Positions 24,849-34,460 of a DNA stretch of 64,000 nt are shown in pieces. The notes under the pieces are model-generated. The model did no database searches and was not told the origin of the DNA. It worked only from the letters and a program-made list of their open reading frames with translations. Source of the stretch: Erythrobacter sp. YT30 (GTDB lineage Bacteria > Pseudomonadota > Alphaproteobacteria > Sphingomonadales > Sphingomonadaceae); NCBI RefSeq assembly GCF_001542875.1, contig NZ_LMAF01000002.1:1697501-1761500 (forward strand). Reading direction: 5' to 3'. Both the position numbers and the translations under genes were made by a program. The stretch's first letter is position 1; each line of letters starts with the position of its first letter.

Positions 24849-24862
24849 TTGATTTGAGTCAA
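24849..24862. promoter_or_regulatory. Fnr/FixK box in front of ccoN
   Basis: TTGATTTGAGTCAA keeps the TTGAT left half and has GTCAA on the right (one mismatch). Its centre is about 63 bp upstream of the ccoN ATG, which fits activation from the usual -41 position with a short leader. This is the probable main activator site for the cbb3 oxidase operon. Confidence 0.82.
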
Positions 24863-24918
24863 ATACGGGATCGATCTTCGTCGGCAATGAAGGCGCAGAT
24901 CAAAAAGGGATCGACATT

Positions 24919-26586
24919 ATGGAAGCTGTACTGGGTCGGCTGGGCGTCTATTCGCTCATCCTAATAGCTGTCATCGCTGCCATCGCAGGTGCGCAAGACG
25001 CAGGATTTGCGGTTCACATGACAATTGTCGGTGTTGCCATTGCTATCATGATGGTGGCAACTTTGGGCAGCTTCGATCCTCTGAAAAAGGCTCAGAGCAT
25101 ATTCCGAATGCCGCCTGGTCCTGAGCGCTACGATGACGATGTAGTGCGCTGGGGTGTAATCGCGACGATGTTCTGGGGGCTCGCTGGTCTTGCCGCAGGG
25201 CTCTTTATCGCTCTGCAGATGGCATTCCCGATCCTTAATCTTGAACCGTACCTGACCTTTGGGCGCGTGCGTCCGTTGCATACATCGGCGGTCATCTTCG
25301 CATTCGGGGGTAACGCCCTGCTCGCGACCAGTTTTTATGTAGTTCAGCGCACGTGCCGTACAACGCTGGCCTTGCCTTCACTCGCTCGGTTCGTGTTCTG
25401 GGGCTATCAATTATTCATCGTGCTGGCGGCCACCGGGTATCTGCTTGGCGTGACCCAGTCGAAGGAATATGCAGAGCCCGAATGGTATGTCGACTTGTGG
25501 TTGACGGTGGTTTGGGTCGCATACCTTGTGGTTTTTGTTGCGACCTTGCTTAAGCGAAAAGAGCCGCACATTTACGTTGCCAACTGGTTCTTCCTCGCTT
25601 TCATTATCACTGTCGCGATGCTGCATGTGGTGAACAACCTTGCGATGCCCGTAAGTCTTTTGGGATCGCGCAGCTATTCGGCTTTTGCAGGGGTTCAGGA
25701 TGCGCTGACGCAGTGGTGGTATGGCCACAACGCAGTCGGTTTCTTCCTTACCGCCGGCTTCTTGGCGATGATGTATTACTTCGTCCCGAAACAGGCGAAC
25801 CGGCCGGTCTATTCCTACCGCCTGTCGATCATTCACTTCTGGTCGCTGATCTTCCTCTACATTTGGGCAGGGCCGCACCACTTGCACTACACCGCGCTGC
25901 CTGACTGGGCGCAGACCTTGGGCATGGTGTTTTCGATCATGCTGTGGATGCCGAGCTGGGGCGGGATGATCAATGGCCTGATGACGCTCAACGGCGCATG
26001 GGACAAAATCCGCACCGATCCTATAATCCGCATGATGGTGATGGCGCTCGCCTTTTACGGCATGAGCACATTCGAAGGGCCAATGCTCTCAATCAAAGCG
26101 GTGAACAGCCTTTCGCACTACACCGACTGGACAATTGGCCACGTCCACTCCGGCGCCCTTGGATGGAATGGCATGATCACGTTTGCCTGTGTTTATTTCC
26201 TTGTCCCCAAGCTTTGGAAGAAAGAACGGCTCTATTCGCTGCGTATGATCAATTGGCACTTCTGGCTCGCGACACTGGGGATCGTTCTTTACGCGGCCAG
26301 CATGTGGGTGGCCGGGATCACTCAGGGCCTGATGTGGCGCGAGTATGGCTCTGACGGATATCTGGTAAACAGCTTCATTGACAGCGTGGCGGCGCTTCAT
26401 CCGATGTATCTTATGCGCGCCACCGGCGGCCTGCTTTACCTCTCCGGTGCTATCATCATGGCGTACAATATCTGGATGACGATCGCCGGATACCAGCGCG
26501 ACGAAGCGCCGATGAGCGACATGGAGTACGACGAGCGGGCTGATCGACCGCTTCCTGCACAACCCCAAGCGCAACCTGCTGAATAA
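24919..26586 (+). CDS. ccoN: cbb3-type cytochrome c oxidase subunit I
   Basis: 555 aa, about 12-14 membrane helices. This is the catalytic subunit that reduces oxygen to water at very low oxygen. Heme and CuB ligands are visible: VRPLHTSAV (low-spin heme His), [10 protein letters not shown] (CuB His with the following helix Tyr region), GPHHLHYT (two CuB His) and [15 protein letters not shown] (heme His). Length is slightly longer than usual because of an N-terminal helix pair. It starts the operon ccoNOQP-GHIS and has an Fnr box 63 bp upstream. Confidence 0.95.
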   Translation: MEAVLGRLGVYSLILIAVIAAIAGAQDAGFAVHMTIVGVAIAIMMVATLGSFDPLKKAQSIFRMPPGPERYDDDVVRWGVIATMFWGLAGLAAGLFIALQMAFPILNLEPYLTFGRVRPLHTSAVIFAFGGNALLATSFYVVQRTCRTTLALPSLARFVFWGYQLFIVLAATGYLLGVTQSKEYAEPEWYVDLWLTVVWVAYLVVFVATLLKRKEPHIYVANWFFLAFIITVAMLHVVNNLAMPVSLLGSRSYSAFAGVQDALTQWWYGHNAVGFFLTAGFLAMMYYFVPKQANRPVYSYRLSIIHFWSLIFLYIWAGPHHLHYTALPDWAQTLGMVFSIMLWMPSWGGMINGLMTLNGAWDKIRTDPIIRMMVMALAFYGMSTFEGPMLSIKAVNSLSHYTDWTIGHVHSGALGWNGMITFACVYFLVPKLWKKERLYSLRMINWHFWLATLGIVLYAASMWVAGITQGLMWREYGSDGYLVNSFIDSVAALHPMYLMRATGGLLYLSGAIIMAYNIWMTIAGYQRDEAPMSDMEYDERADRPLPAQPQAQPAE

Positions 26587-26597
26587 GGAGCCATACG

Positions 26598-27365
26598 ATG
26601 AGCACGACCTCACCTGATCAGGGCGCCTTTGAGGGCCATAAGAAGCTTGAAAAGAACGTCACTCTCTTGGCGGCGGCAACCTTGGTGACAGTCGCCATTG
26701 GTGGCGTTGTCGAAATCGCCCCGCTGTTCTGGATCGATAATACGATTGAAGAAGTGGAGGGTATGCGTCCTTACACGCCGTTGGAACAGGCTGGGCGTGA
26801 CATATATATTCGAGAAGGCTGCTACACCTGTCACAGCCAGATGATCCGCCCATTCCGCGACGAGGTGGAGCGCTATGGCCACTACTCGCTTGCCGCTGAA
26901 AGCATGTATGATCACCCGTTCCAATGGGGATCAAAGCGCACGGGGCCGGACCTGGCTCGCGTAGGTGGTCGCTATTCGGACGAATGGCATGTTCAGCACC
27001 TAAAGAACCCGCAAAGCGTTGTGCCGCAGAGCATTATGCCGAGCTATAGCTTCCTTGCCGAAACGCCGCTGCAAGTCGCCGATATCTCTGCCAACCTCAC
27101 CGCCTTGCAGCGGGTTGGTGTGCCCTACAGCGCAATTGATATCGAAATGGCGGAGAATGATATGTTCGCACAGGCTGATCCTGAATTGGATGCCGGTGAT
27201 CTGCAGGAACGTTACCCCAAGTCGCAAATCCGCGATTATGACGGCGATCCAACCAGGGTGACTGAAATGGACGCGCTCGTGGCCTACTTGCAAATGCTGG
27301 GAACGCTTGTCGATGTCGACAGCGCAGCTGCCCAGACCGAACTCGCAGAGGAGTTGGGTCGATGA
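26598..27365 (+). CDS. ccoO: cbb3-type cytochrome c oxidase subunit II (mono-heme)
   Basis: 255 aa. One N-terminal membrane anchor (about 22-45) and a periplasmic c-type cytochrome domain with the heme site CYTCHSQ near residue 75; [13 protein letters not shown] follows and a Met ligand lies in SIMPSYSFL. It carries electrons from CcoP to CcoN. It starts 11 bp after ccoN, with GGAG upstream, and its stop overlaps the ATG of ccoQ. Confidence 0.95.
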   Translation: MSTTSPDQGAFEGHKKLEKNVTLLAAATLVTVAIGGVVEIAPLFWIDNTIEEVEGMRPYTPLEQAGRDIYIREGCYTCHSQMIRPFRDEVERYGHYSLAAESMYDHPFQWGSKRTGPDLARVGGRYSDEWHVQHLKNPQSVVPQSIMPSYSFLAETPLQVADISANLTALQRVGVPYSAIDIEMAENDMFAQADPELDAGDLQERYPKSQIRDYDGDPTRVTEMDALVAYLQMLGTLVDVDSAAAQTELAEELGR

Positions 27366-27523
27366 GTCTGTACGAAACCTTGCGCCACCTCGCCGACAGC
27401 TATGGGCTGGTGATGATCTTCGCACTCTATCTCATTCTGTGCGGCTGGCACTTCCTTCCGCGCACCCGCAATGGTGTTGAGCAAGCCAAGCACTCGATCT
27501 TCGAGGAGGATGACAATGGCTGA
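27362..27523 (+). CDS. ccoQ: cbb3-type oxidase subunit IV, CcoQ
   Basis: A 53-aa protein, [20 protein letters not shown]…, with one membrane helix and a charged C-terminus ending EEDDNG. The FLPRTRNG stretch after the helix corresponds to the usual FRPGSK-type positive segment of CcoQ. ATG 27362 overlaps the ccoO stop by 4 bp and the stop overlaps the ccoP start by 8 bp. CcoQ stabilises the complex and is not needed for catalysis. Confidence 0.88.
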   Translation: MSLYETLRHLADSYGLVMIFALYLILCGWHFLPRTRNGVEQAKHSIFEEDDNG

Positions 27524-28469
27524 CAAACATCGGGTTGATGAACCTACCGGGACGGAATTCGTTGGCCATGAATGGGACGGGATTGAAGAGCTCAACACGC
27601 CGCTGCCGCGCTGGTGGCTGTGGACCTTTTACGCCACCATTGCTTGGGCCGCAGTTTATGTCGTGCTCTATCCTGCTTGGCCAATGGTCGAAAAGGCGAC
27701 TGATGGAGTCCTTGGCTGGTCAAGCAGAGGTGAATTGGCGGAAGAAATGGCGAATGCGGAGATAGCCAGGCAAGACGTGTTCGAACGGATCGCAGCAACA
27801 GACATTACGAAACTATCCGCTGATCCTGAATTGTTAGGGCAAGCTATTTCTGGGGGTGCTTCTGCCTTCAAGCAGCATTGCGTTCAATGCCACGGCGCAG
27901 GCGCTGCAGGCTATGAGCAATATGGCTATCCCAACCTCAATGACGATGACTGGATCTGGGGTGGTGACCTCGCTGCGCTCGAATATACGCTGACGCATGG
28001 CATCAGGTGGGAAGGATCAGACCAGACGCGCGTCAACTATATGCCTGCCTTTCAAGGTGTTTTTGACAAAGTGCAAATTGATGCGGTGACAGCGCACGTC
28101 CTCTCGCTCAGTGGAAAGGGTCAGAGCACTCCGATGGGTGCTGAACTCTACGAGCAGAACTGCGCAGCCTGCCATCAACCCAATGGCGAGGGTGATCCCT
28201 TGCAGGGCGCGCCTGCACTGAACGATGCCATTTGGCTTTACGGCGATAGCGAGGCGAGCATTCGGCAACAAATTGCACTACCCCGTCACGGCGTGATGCC
28301 AGGTTGGAGCGACAAGCTTGATCCGGTGACTATCAAGATGCTGGCCGCATACGTGCATTCGCGCGGCGGGGGTCAAGAGCAGGAGGTAGAGGAGGCGCCG
28401 GAAGTCTCAGAAGATGGCGCTGAAACCGTTGCTGCGGCTGAGGGAGCGGAGGACAATGGTCAACTCTGA
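27516..28469 (+). CDS. ccoP: cbb3-type cytochrome c oxidase subunit III (di-heme)
   Basis: 317 aa from ATG 27516. The N-terminal part HEWDGIEELNTPLPRWWLWTFYATI is the conserved start and single anchor of CcoP. Two c-type heme sites follow, CVQCHG (near 127) and CAACHQ (near 217). The acidic tail after residue 290 (EEAPEVSEDGAETVAAAEGAE) is unusually long and low in complexity. CcoP accepts electrons from soluble or membrane cytochrome c. The stop overlaps ccoG by 14 bp. Confidence 0.94.
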   Translation: MADKHRVDEPTGTEFVGHEWDGIEELNTPLPRWWLWTFYATIAWAAVYVVLYPAWPMVEKATDGVLGWSSRGELAEEMANAEIARQDVFERIAATDITKLSADPELLGQAISGGASAFKQHCVQCHGAGAAGYEQYGYPNLNDDDWIWGGDLAALEYTLTHGIRWEGSDQTRVNYMPAFQGVFDKVQIDAVTAHVLSLSGKGQSTPMGAELYEQNCAACHQPNGEGDPLQGAPALNDAIWLYGDSEASIRQQIALPRHGVMPGWSDKLDPVTIKMLAAYVHSRGGGQEQEVEEAPEVSEDGAETVAAAEGAEDNGQL

Positions 28470-29982
28470 CCAACTTGAACGTCCAACGGATCAGCGCAGT
28501 AAATGGGAGCGTGCGCTCGACAAGACAGGTAGCGCTAAGAAGCCGGCTGAGCAGGGCCACTCCTCGCTCTATGAGAAACGCAAAAGCGTCCATAACAAGC
28601 GCATTGATGGCCCATTCCGGCGATTCAAATGGCTGGTTATGATTGTCACTCTGACCATCTACTATGTCACGCCGTGGCTGAGATGGGATCGTGGGCCTTA
28701 CGCTCCTGATCAAGCGGTGTTAATAGATCTGGCCAATCGCCGGTTTTACATGTTCGATATCGAAATCTGGCCGCATGAATTCTACTTTGTGGCCGGGCTT
28801 CTGATCATGGCAGGCATCGGCCTGTTCCTCGTGACAAGCGCGGTGGGAAGGGCATGGTGCGGCTATGCCTGTCCGCAGACAGTGTGGACTGATCTGTTTC
28901 AGCATATCGACCGATTTATCGACGGTGATCGCAACGCCCGTATGCGCCTCGATAAGGCTCCTTGGGGAGCGGCGAAGACCGCGCGCCGCGTCAGCAAATG
29001 GGGAGTGTATCTCCTCATCAGCCTCGTGACAGGTGGTGCTTGGATCCTCTATTTTGCAGATGCTCCGACCTTATTAGTGGAATTTTTCCAGGGGGAGGCC
29101 TCGCCAGTTGCCTACATGACTGTCGCGGTACTGACCGGCACCACGTTCTGGTTGGGCGGTTTTATGCGTGAGCAAGTCTGCATTTATATGTGCCCGTGGC
29201 CGCGAATCCAGGCTGCAATGCTTGATGAGAAGTCGCTGCTGGTGACATACAAGGATTGGCGCGGTGAGCAGCGCGGAAGTCTTAAGAAGGCCCAGAAAAA
29301 TCCTGACAAGTATGGTGATTGTGTCGATTGCCGTGAATGTGTGGCTGTCTGCCCGACGGGGATCGACATTCGCGAAGGCCAGCAAATTGGCTGTATCACG
29401 TGCGGATTGTGCATTGATGCGTGCGATCGGGTCATGAAGGATATCGGGCGCCCGCGCGGCCTTATCGACTATGCGACGCTCGACCAATGCGAAGCGGAAG
29501 CCGCTGGTGCCGCACCAACACCTGCCTGGAAGGCGCTGCTACGACCGCGAACGTTCGTCTATTTTGGCATTTGGGGCGCCATTGGTGCGGGATTGCTGTT
29601 TGCACTTGGCACGCGCACGCACACTGATTTGACTGTGTCACCCGACCGCAATCCGCCATTTATGCTGATGAAGGATGGATCGGTGCGCAACGCCTTCACT
29701 TTGAGACTGCGCAATATGGAAGCGCGCCCTCGTGATATGGAAATAGCCCTTTCAGACCTTCCAGCTGGGTCGGTTATGTGGACCGACCGGATCGGTCGCG
29801 AGGACGCTGCTGCGAGCCAGGTCATCTCAGTACCGGCCAATGAAACGCGGATCGTGCGCGCTTACGTTACTGTGCCGATCGGCACCGAACCGGACGCTTT
29901 CTCCTTTGAGCTTACGTCGCTTGACGAGCAGCGCGAGCGGGACATTGAGCGGACCACTTTCACACTTCCAGGAGCCAATTGA
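28456..29982 (+). CDS. ccoG: Cytochrome c oxidase accessory protein CcoG (FixG, RdxA-like)
   Basis: 508 aa from ATG 28456, inside the ccoP end. Five membrane helices and a two-[4Fe-4S] ferredoxin domain: CVDCRECVAVCPTG and CITCGLCIDACD (about 275-320), plus the membrane motif WCGYACPQTVWTDLF shared with NosR/NapH. A C-terminal Ig-like FixG domain completes it. CcoG is linked to copper reduction for CuB assembly in the oxidase. Confidence 0.94.
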   Translation: MVNSDQLERPTDQRSKWERALDKTGSAKKPAEQGHSSLYEKRKSVHNKRIDGPFRRFKWLVMIVTLTIYYVTPWLRWDRGPYAPDQAVLIDLANRRFYMFDIEIWPHEFYFVAGLLIMAGIGLFLVTSAVGRAWCGYACPQTVWTDLFQHIDRFIDGDRNARMRLDKAPWGAAKTARRVSKWGVYLLISLVTGGAWILYFADAPTLLVEFFQGEASPVAYMTVAVLTGTTFWLGGFMREQVCIYMCPWPRIQAAMLDEKSLLVTYKDWRGEQRGSLKKAQKNPDKYGDCVDCRECVAVCPTGIDIREGQQIGCITCGLCIDACDRVMKDIGRPRGLIDYATLDQCEAEAAGAAPTPAWKALLRPRTFVYFGIWGAIGAGLLFALGTRTHTDLTVSPDRNPPFMLMKDGSVRNAFTLRLRNMEARPRDMEIALSDLPAGSVMWTDRIGREDAAASQVISVPANETRIVRAYVTVPIGTEPDAFSFELTSLDEQRERDIERTTFTLPGAN

Positions 29983-30440
29983 TGGGCACCAAATCGACTA
30001 AATCGCAATTCACCGGGCGCCACATGGCAATGATCTTCGTCGCTGGCTTCGGCATCGTCGCAGCGGTCAATTTCTACATGGCAAGCCTCGCCGTTGGTGG
30101 CTTCCATGGTGTTGTGGTGAAGAACTCCTACGTGGCAAGTCAGAAGTTTAATGGCTGGCTGGAGGCGGCTGAGGCCTCACGTGCACTGGGCTGGAAAGCA
30201 GCGGCAAAGCGCGATGCCGAAGGTTTCGTAACCATCGCCACCGAGGATGTGCCCACTGGCGCACAAGTTAGCGCAGAGCTGCGCCGCCCGATTGGCAAGC
30301 AGGCATTTGCGAGCCTCACATTCGTGCCTTTGGGCGATGGCGCATTCCGATCAGATAAAGCAATCGATCAAGGACGCTGGACCATGCGTTTATCCATCAC
30401 ATCTGGCGATGACATCTGGACCAGCGAGAGCGAGCTTTAA
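29982..30440 (+). CDS. ccoH: FixH/CcoH assembly protein
   Basis: 152 aa with one N-terminal helix (about 13-33, MIFVAGFGIVAAVNFYMA) and a periplasmic FixH domain; GVVVKNSYVASQKFNGWLE is the conserved segment. CcoH binds the early cbb3 assembly complex. The ATG overlaps the ccoG stop by one base, and ccoI follows with no gap. Confidence 0.92.
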   Translation: MGTKSTKSQFTGRHMAMIFVAGFGIVAAVNFYMASLAVGGFHGVVVKNSYVASQKFNGWLEAAEASRALGWKAAAKRDAEGFVTIATEDVPTGAQVSAELRRPIGKQAFASLTFVPLGDGAFRSDKAIDQGRWTMRLSITSGDDIWTSESEL

Positions 30441-32579
30441 GTGAACGCGCAAAGCGCCTTTACTCCTCCTCCCACTGACAAGCTTAGTTCTGCGCGCTTT
30501 ACCGTGCCCGGCATAAAGTGCGCTGGCTGCATTGCGAAGATTGAGCGCGAGCTACCGAAAGTTGAAGGCATCGCCAGCGCGCGCGTCAACTTCTCGGCCA
30601 AGCGTGTCGCGATCGAATATGGCCCCGCGATAGATGAGAAAGGCCTAACCGAAGCGCTCGCCGGAATTGGCTTCGAAGCCCAGGCCGTGGATGACAACCC
30701 GCTGGGTGCCGACGATGCCGAACGCAAGCAGCTTGTGCGCGCATTGGGCGTGGCCGGTTTTGGCATGATGAACATAATGCTGCTTTCGGTGAGCATCTGG
30801 TCAGGGGCAGAAGGGGCAACGCGAGAGCTCTTCCACTGGCTCTCCGCGCTGATCGCGCTTCCAGTAATTGCTTATTCGGGCAGGCCCTTTTTCTCCTCAG
30901 CTCTGATGGCTTTGAAGCACCGCCGCACCAATATGGATGTGCCGATTTCGATTGGTGTTATCCTTGCGACAGCGCTCAGCCTCTATGAGACCGCAACCGG
31001 CGGCGAACACGCCTATTTTGAAAGCGCTGTCATGCTGCTCTTTTTCCTGCTCGCGGGACGCGCGCTTGATGCTGTTATGCGAGATCGGACACGTGCCGGC
31101 ATTGGTGCACTTCTGGGGCGGATGGGGAAATCTGCTCAGATTATGCGCGAAGATGGCTCAACCCAAACCATCGCATCTGCAGACCTTGAGCCGGGAATGA
31201 TCGCATTGGTTGCTGCTGGCGAAGCGCTAGCGGCCGATGGCGAGGTGCTTGAGGGCATCAGCGCTATCGACAATTCCATGCTGACCGGGGAAAGCGCGCC
31301 TGACCCGATCTCTGAAAGCAGCGTGGTCTTGGCAGGAGCGATAAATCTCCTCGCTCCAATCCGCGTCCGGCTGACAGCCACTGCAGAGGACACTGCAATC
31401 GCCGATATTGCTCGGTTGATGGATGAGGCCGGGCAGTCGCGGAGCTCCTATGTGCGCATTGCAGACCGAGCGAGCCGCGCTTACGCGCCTGCTGTGCACA
31501 CTTTGGCTGCACTTGCGTTTGTTGGCTGGATGATTGCGGGCGCGGGCTGGCATCAGTCGCTCATCATTGCGATCGCCGTTCTGATTATCACTTGTCCCTG
31601 CGCAATGGGCCTCGCCGTGCCCACTGCTCAAGTGGTCGCCTCAGGTGCCCTCCTAAAACGCGGTTTGCTCATCAAAGACGGTAGCGCGCTTGAGCGATTG
31701 GCCGAATGCGATGTTGCTCTGATGGACAAGACCGGCACGCTAACGGTCGGCGATCCAATGCCCAAATTCTCCCATCTAAGCGAAGCGCATAAATCAGTGG
31801 CATTGGCTCTCGCCCAGTCGAGCACGCATCCGCTGAGCAAGGGCATTGCCAAGCAACTCCAGGCCAACAGGATTGAGCCTGCTTCGCTTTCCGCCATCGC
31901 CGAAGTTCCTGGCGAAGGAATTTGCGGATCTTGGGGAGGGCAGGACGTTGCGCTCGGTCGGCCCTTATCTGCATCTCTCGAGCCAGGATCTTCTGGTCTG
32001 GTGAGCGAATTGCGGGTTGGCAATCAGCGACATCTCATTCCTTTCCACGATTCGCTGCGCAGCGATTGCGCAGAAACACTCAGCCTGATGCAAAGGCTTG
32101 GCATGAAGCCATCGATTATCTCTGGGGACCGGAGCGCGTCGGTTGAAATAGTCGCAGAGCAATTGGGTATCGAGGGGCAGGGCGATGCCAGCCCTAAGGA
32201 CAAGCTCGAGCGATTGGGAGCGCTTAAAGAAGCGGGTCATTTTCCGCTAATGGTCGGCGACGGTTTGAACGATGGTCCCGCGCTTGCAGCCGCGCATGCT
32301 TCCATTGCGCCTGGAACTGCCAGTGATGCTAGCAAGCAGGCTGCCGATGCCGTGTTCCTTGGCGAGCGCCTTATGCCGGTCGCTCTTGCGATAAAGGCTG
32401 CGCGCGCGACCATGCGCATTGTCCGGCAAAATTTCGCCTTCTCCATATGCTATAACGTGCTTGCAGTACCACTGGCGCTGTTCGGCTATGTCACGCCCTT
32501 GATCGCCGCAATTGCCATGTCGGTGAGCAGCCTCGTGGTGGTCGCCAATTCTCTTCGTCTCAATGGAGCGGCGAAATGA
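30441..32579 (+). CDS. ccoI: Cation-transporting P1B ATPase CcoI (FixI)
   Basis: 712 aa, GTG start directly after the ccoH stop. N-terminal heavy-metal domain with GIKCAGC; eight membrane helices; TGES actuator loop; CPC in helix 6 (ITCPCAMGLAVP); DKTGTLT phosphorylation site; HP in STHPLS; GDGLNDGPAL hinge. It exports copper to the periplasm for cbb3 assembly. The place in the operon between ccoH and ccoS separates it from detoxifying CopA pumps. Confidence 0.94.
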   Translation: MNAQSAFTPPPTDKLSSARFTVPGIKCAGCIAKIERELPKVEGIASARVNFSAKRVAIEYGPAIDEKGLTEALAGIGFEAQAVDDNPLGADDAERKQLVRALGVAGFGMMNIMLLSVSIWSGAEGATRELFHWLSALIALPVIAYSGRPFFSSALMALKHRRTNMDVPISIGVILATALSLYETATGGEHAYFESAVMLLFFLLAGRALDAVMRDRTRAGIGALLGRMGKSAQIMREDGSTQTIASADLEPGMIALVAAGEALAADGEVLEGISAIDNSMLTGESAPDPISESSVVLAGAINLLAPIRVRLTATAEDTAIADIARLMDEAGQSRSSYVRIADRASRAYAPAVHTLAALAFVGWMIAGAGWHQSLIIAIAVLIITCPCAMGLAVPTAQVVASGALLKRGLLIKDGSALERLAECDVALMDKTGTLTVGDPMPKFSHLSEAHKSVALALAQSSTHPLSKGIAKQLQANRIEPASLSAIAEVPGEGICGSWGGQDVALGRPLSASLEPGSSGLVSELRVGNQRHLIPFHDSLRSDCAETLSLMQRLGMKPSIISGDRSASVEIVAEQLGIEGQGDASPKDKLERLGALKEAGHFPLMVGDGLNDGPALAAAHASIAPGTASDASKQAADAVFLGERLMPVALAIKAARATMRIVRQNFAFSICYNVLAVPLALFGYVTPLIAAIAMSVSSLVVVANSLRLNGAAK

Positions 32580-32731
32580 CCAGCCTCCTGATCCTTATTC
32601 CCATTGCGCTATTGATGGGCGCGTGCGGGCTTGCCGCATTCTTCTGGGCGATGAATTCTGGTCAGTATGAAGACCTCGATGGGGCGGCAAACCGCATCCT
32701 GATCGACGAGGAAAGGGAAGAGTCGCAATGA
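32576..32731 (+). CDS. ccoS: cbb3-type oxidase assembly protein CcoS
   Basis: A 51-aa protein starting MTSLLILIPIALLMGACGLA, with one membrane helix followed by FFWAMNSGQYEDLDGAANRIL, the CcoS hallmark (W-(A/S)-x-x-SGQ(F/Y)-x-D-x-x-x-x-x-x-R-(I/M)L). ATG 32576 overlaps the ccoI stop and the stop overlaps the next small gene. CcoS is needed for insertion of heme b and CuB. Confidence 0.92.
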   Translation: MTSLLILIPIALLMGACGLAAFFWAMNSGQYEDLDGAANRILIDEEREESQ

Positions 32732-32937
32732 AAGCCATGCTTGGCATTGCCGCGCTCGTCCCGCTGATGACGGGACCGCTGCCGCAAGAAGAGACCGCAC
32801 TGCTTGTGTCGCTGTGCGGCGGAGGCGAGATTAGTATCCCGCTCAGCGATGATGAAGGGCAGGGGCGCGAATGCGACCCGCAAGCCTGCCATGCTGGTAC
32901 TTGCCGCTCCAAATTGAAGAAGAGTGATTTGATCTAG
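32728..32937 (+). CDS. Small secreted Cys-containing protein after ccoS
   Basis: 69 aa overlapping ccoS by ATGA. A short signal-like segment (MKAMLGIAALVPLMTGPLP) is followed by a polar domain with LCGGGEISIPL and a Cys cluster RECDPQACHAGTCRS. The tight coupling to ccoS and retained Cys pattern suggest a real gene, probably acting in the periplasm. The Cys-His cluster could bind copper or form disulfides. I do not recognise a named family. Confidence 0.65.
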   Translation: MKAMLGIAALVPLMTGPLPQEETALLVSLCGGGEISIPLSDDEGQGRECDPQACHAGTCRSKLKKSDLI

Positions 32938-33046
32938 CGCAAAGACGCATCTGATAGCGCGATCCATAGCGTGCTGCAGGCAGACCCCCTTCCTTCCTCC
33001 CCGGAAAAGGGCGGTCTGTCAGCCTAGCGAAAATGGAGCGATCTAA

Positions 33047-34357
33047 ATGTGGCCCTATTATCCCGACCTGCTCGAAACCCCTGTCCCGCGCTATACCAGC
33101 TATCCGACGGCGGCCGATTTTGGAGCGATCGCACCGGGAGCGCTGCAGCAGCAAATTGAGAAGACGACGGGCGACGTTTCGGTATATGTTCATATCCCGT
33201 TTTGTGAAAAAATCTGCTTTTACTGTGGGTGCAATACGGCTGCGAGCGGGCGTCGCCAACGCGTCGAAAGCTACCTTGCAGCGCTTCACAACCAGCTTGA
33301 AACAGTCGCGAACCTTCTTCCCCGTGTCGCTAGCGTACGCCGTGTTGCTTTTGGCGGTGGTAGTCCGAACGCAATTCTGCCAGATGAGTTCATTGACTTG
33401 ATAGATGCGATCGACCGCAACTTTTTGCTTACTGATACAGAATGGTCGATCGAGCTCGATCCACGCACGATGTCGAGCGAATGGGCTGAGGCGATTGGCG
33501 AGGCTGGGATCACACGCGCAAGCTTGGGGGTTCAAACTTTCGCCTCGCATTGCCAGCGCGCGATCGGCCGGGAGCAAAGCGATGGCTTGATCTGCCGGAC
33601 AATCGATTGGGTGCGCGGGGCGGGCGTGACCTCGCTCAACTTCGATCTCATGTATGGACTGCCCGGCCAAACAGATGAAGATTTGTTCGATACGCTCGAA
33701 TACACACGGTTGCTGGGTGCGGATCGGATTGCATTGTTCGGTTATGCGCACGTGCCGCAAGTGATCCCGCGTCAGAAAGTGATCGATGCAAGTGCATTGC
33801 CTAGCCGTGACGAGCGATTTGCCATGGCACAGCTTGGCTTCGAATATCTCACTTCGCAAGGCTATCAAGCGGTTGGGTTTGATCATTTCGCTTTGCCTTT
33901 TGATCCGCTGGCGATGGCGGCGCGTGAGGGACGGCTGCACCGCAACTTTCAGGGCTTCACCGATGATCCCGCGCCTACAATGCTGGGGCTGGGCGCATCT
34001 GCCATCAATGTCTTTCCCGAGCTGATCGCTCAAAACGAAAAGAATTCGGGCCGCTACCGAATGCTTTCATCGCAAGGATTGCTCTGCGCACAGGAAGGCA
34101 TTGTCCGTTCGGCCAAGGATCAGATGTTGGGCGGAGTGATCGAGGACCTGCTGTGTCGCCATTCGGTCAAATTGACACCGTGTCTGCTCGCCCAGCAAAA
34201 GGATCGGCTCGAGCCGTTTCTTGCGCGCGATCTGGCAAGGCTAGAGGGCATGACACTCACCATCACAGATGATGGATTGCCCTACGCACGAGTAGTTGCG
34301 AGCCTGTTCGATCCCTATCGTACGAGCACAAAGCGGCGTTTCAGCTCCGCTATTTAG
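33047..34357 (+). CDS. hemN: Oxygen-independent coproporphyrinogen III dehydrogenase
   Basis: 436-aa radical SAM enzyme that makes protoporphyrinogen without oxygen in heme synthesis. The cluster-binding motif CEKICFYCGC (residues about 49-58) has the extra Cys of true HemN, and the N-terminal YTSYPTA motif is present, so it is unlikely to be a heme chaperone HemW. FGGGSPN and NFDLMYGLPGQT follow as expected. It lies about 110 bp after the cbb3 genes; no separate Fnr box was seen in that gap, so it may be read through from the operon. Confidence 0.93.
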   Translation: MWPYYPDLLETPVPRYTSYPTAADFGAIAPGALQQQIEKTTGDVSVYVHIPFCEKICFYCGCNTAASGRRQRVESYLAALHNQLETVANLLPRVASVRRVAFGGGSPNAILPDEFIDLIDAIDRNFLLTDTEWSIELDPRTMSSEWAEAIGEAGITRASLGVQTFASHCQRAIGREQSDGLICRTIDWVRGAGVTSLNFDLMYGLPGQTDEDLFDTLEYTRLLGADRIALFGYAHVPQVIPRQKVIDASALPSRDERFAMAQLGFEYLTSQGYQAVGFDHFALPFDPLAMAAREGRLHRNFQGFTDDPAPTMLGLGASAINVFPELIAQNEKNSGRYRMLSSQGLLCAQEGIVRSAKDQMLGGVIEDLLCRHSVKLTPCLLAQQKDRLEPFLARDLARLEGMTLTITDDGLPYARVVASLFDPYRTSTKRRFSSAI

Positions 34358-34460
34358 GGCTCGCTGTGATCGAGCGGCTTGCCAACACCTAGGATTACCC
34401 AGTGCATCTAAGACGAATGGGCAATGGCGGCCGTGGGCGAAGTAGTCTATTTTGTGGGCA

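Noticed and set aside
32941..33046. Fnr box or terminator between the ccoS group and hemN
   Set aside because: The C-rich/G-rich stretch near 32990-33010 forms only an imperfect stem with no T-run, and no TTGAT-N4-ATCAA pattern is present.
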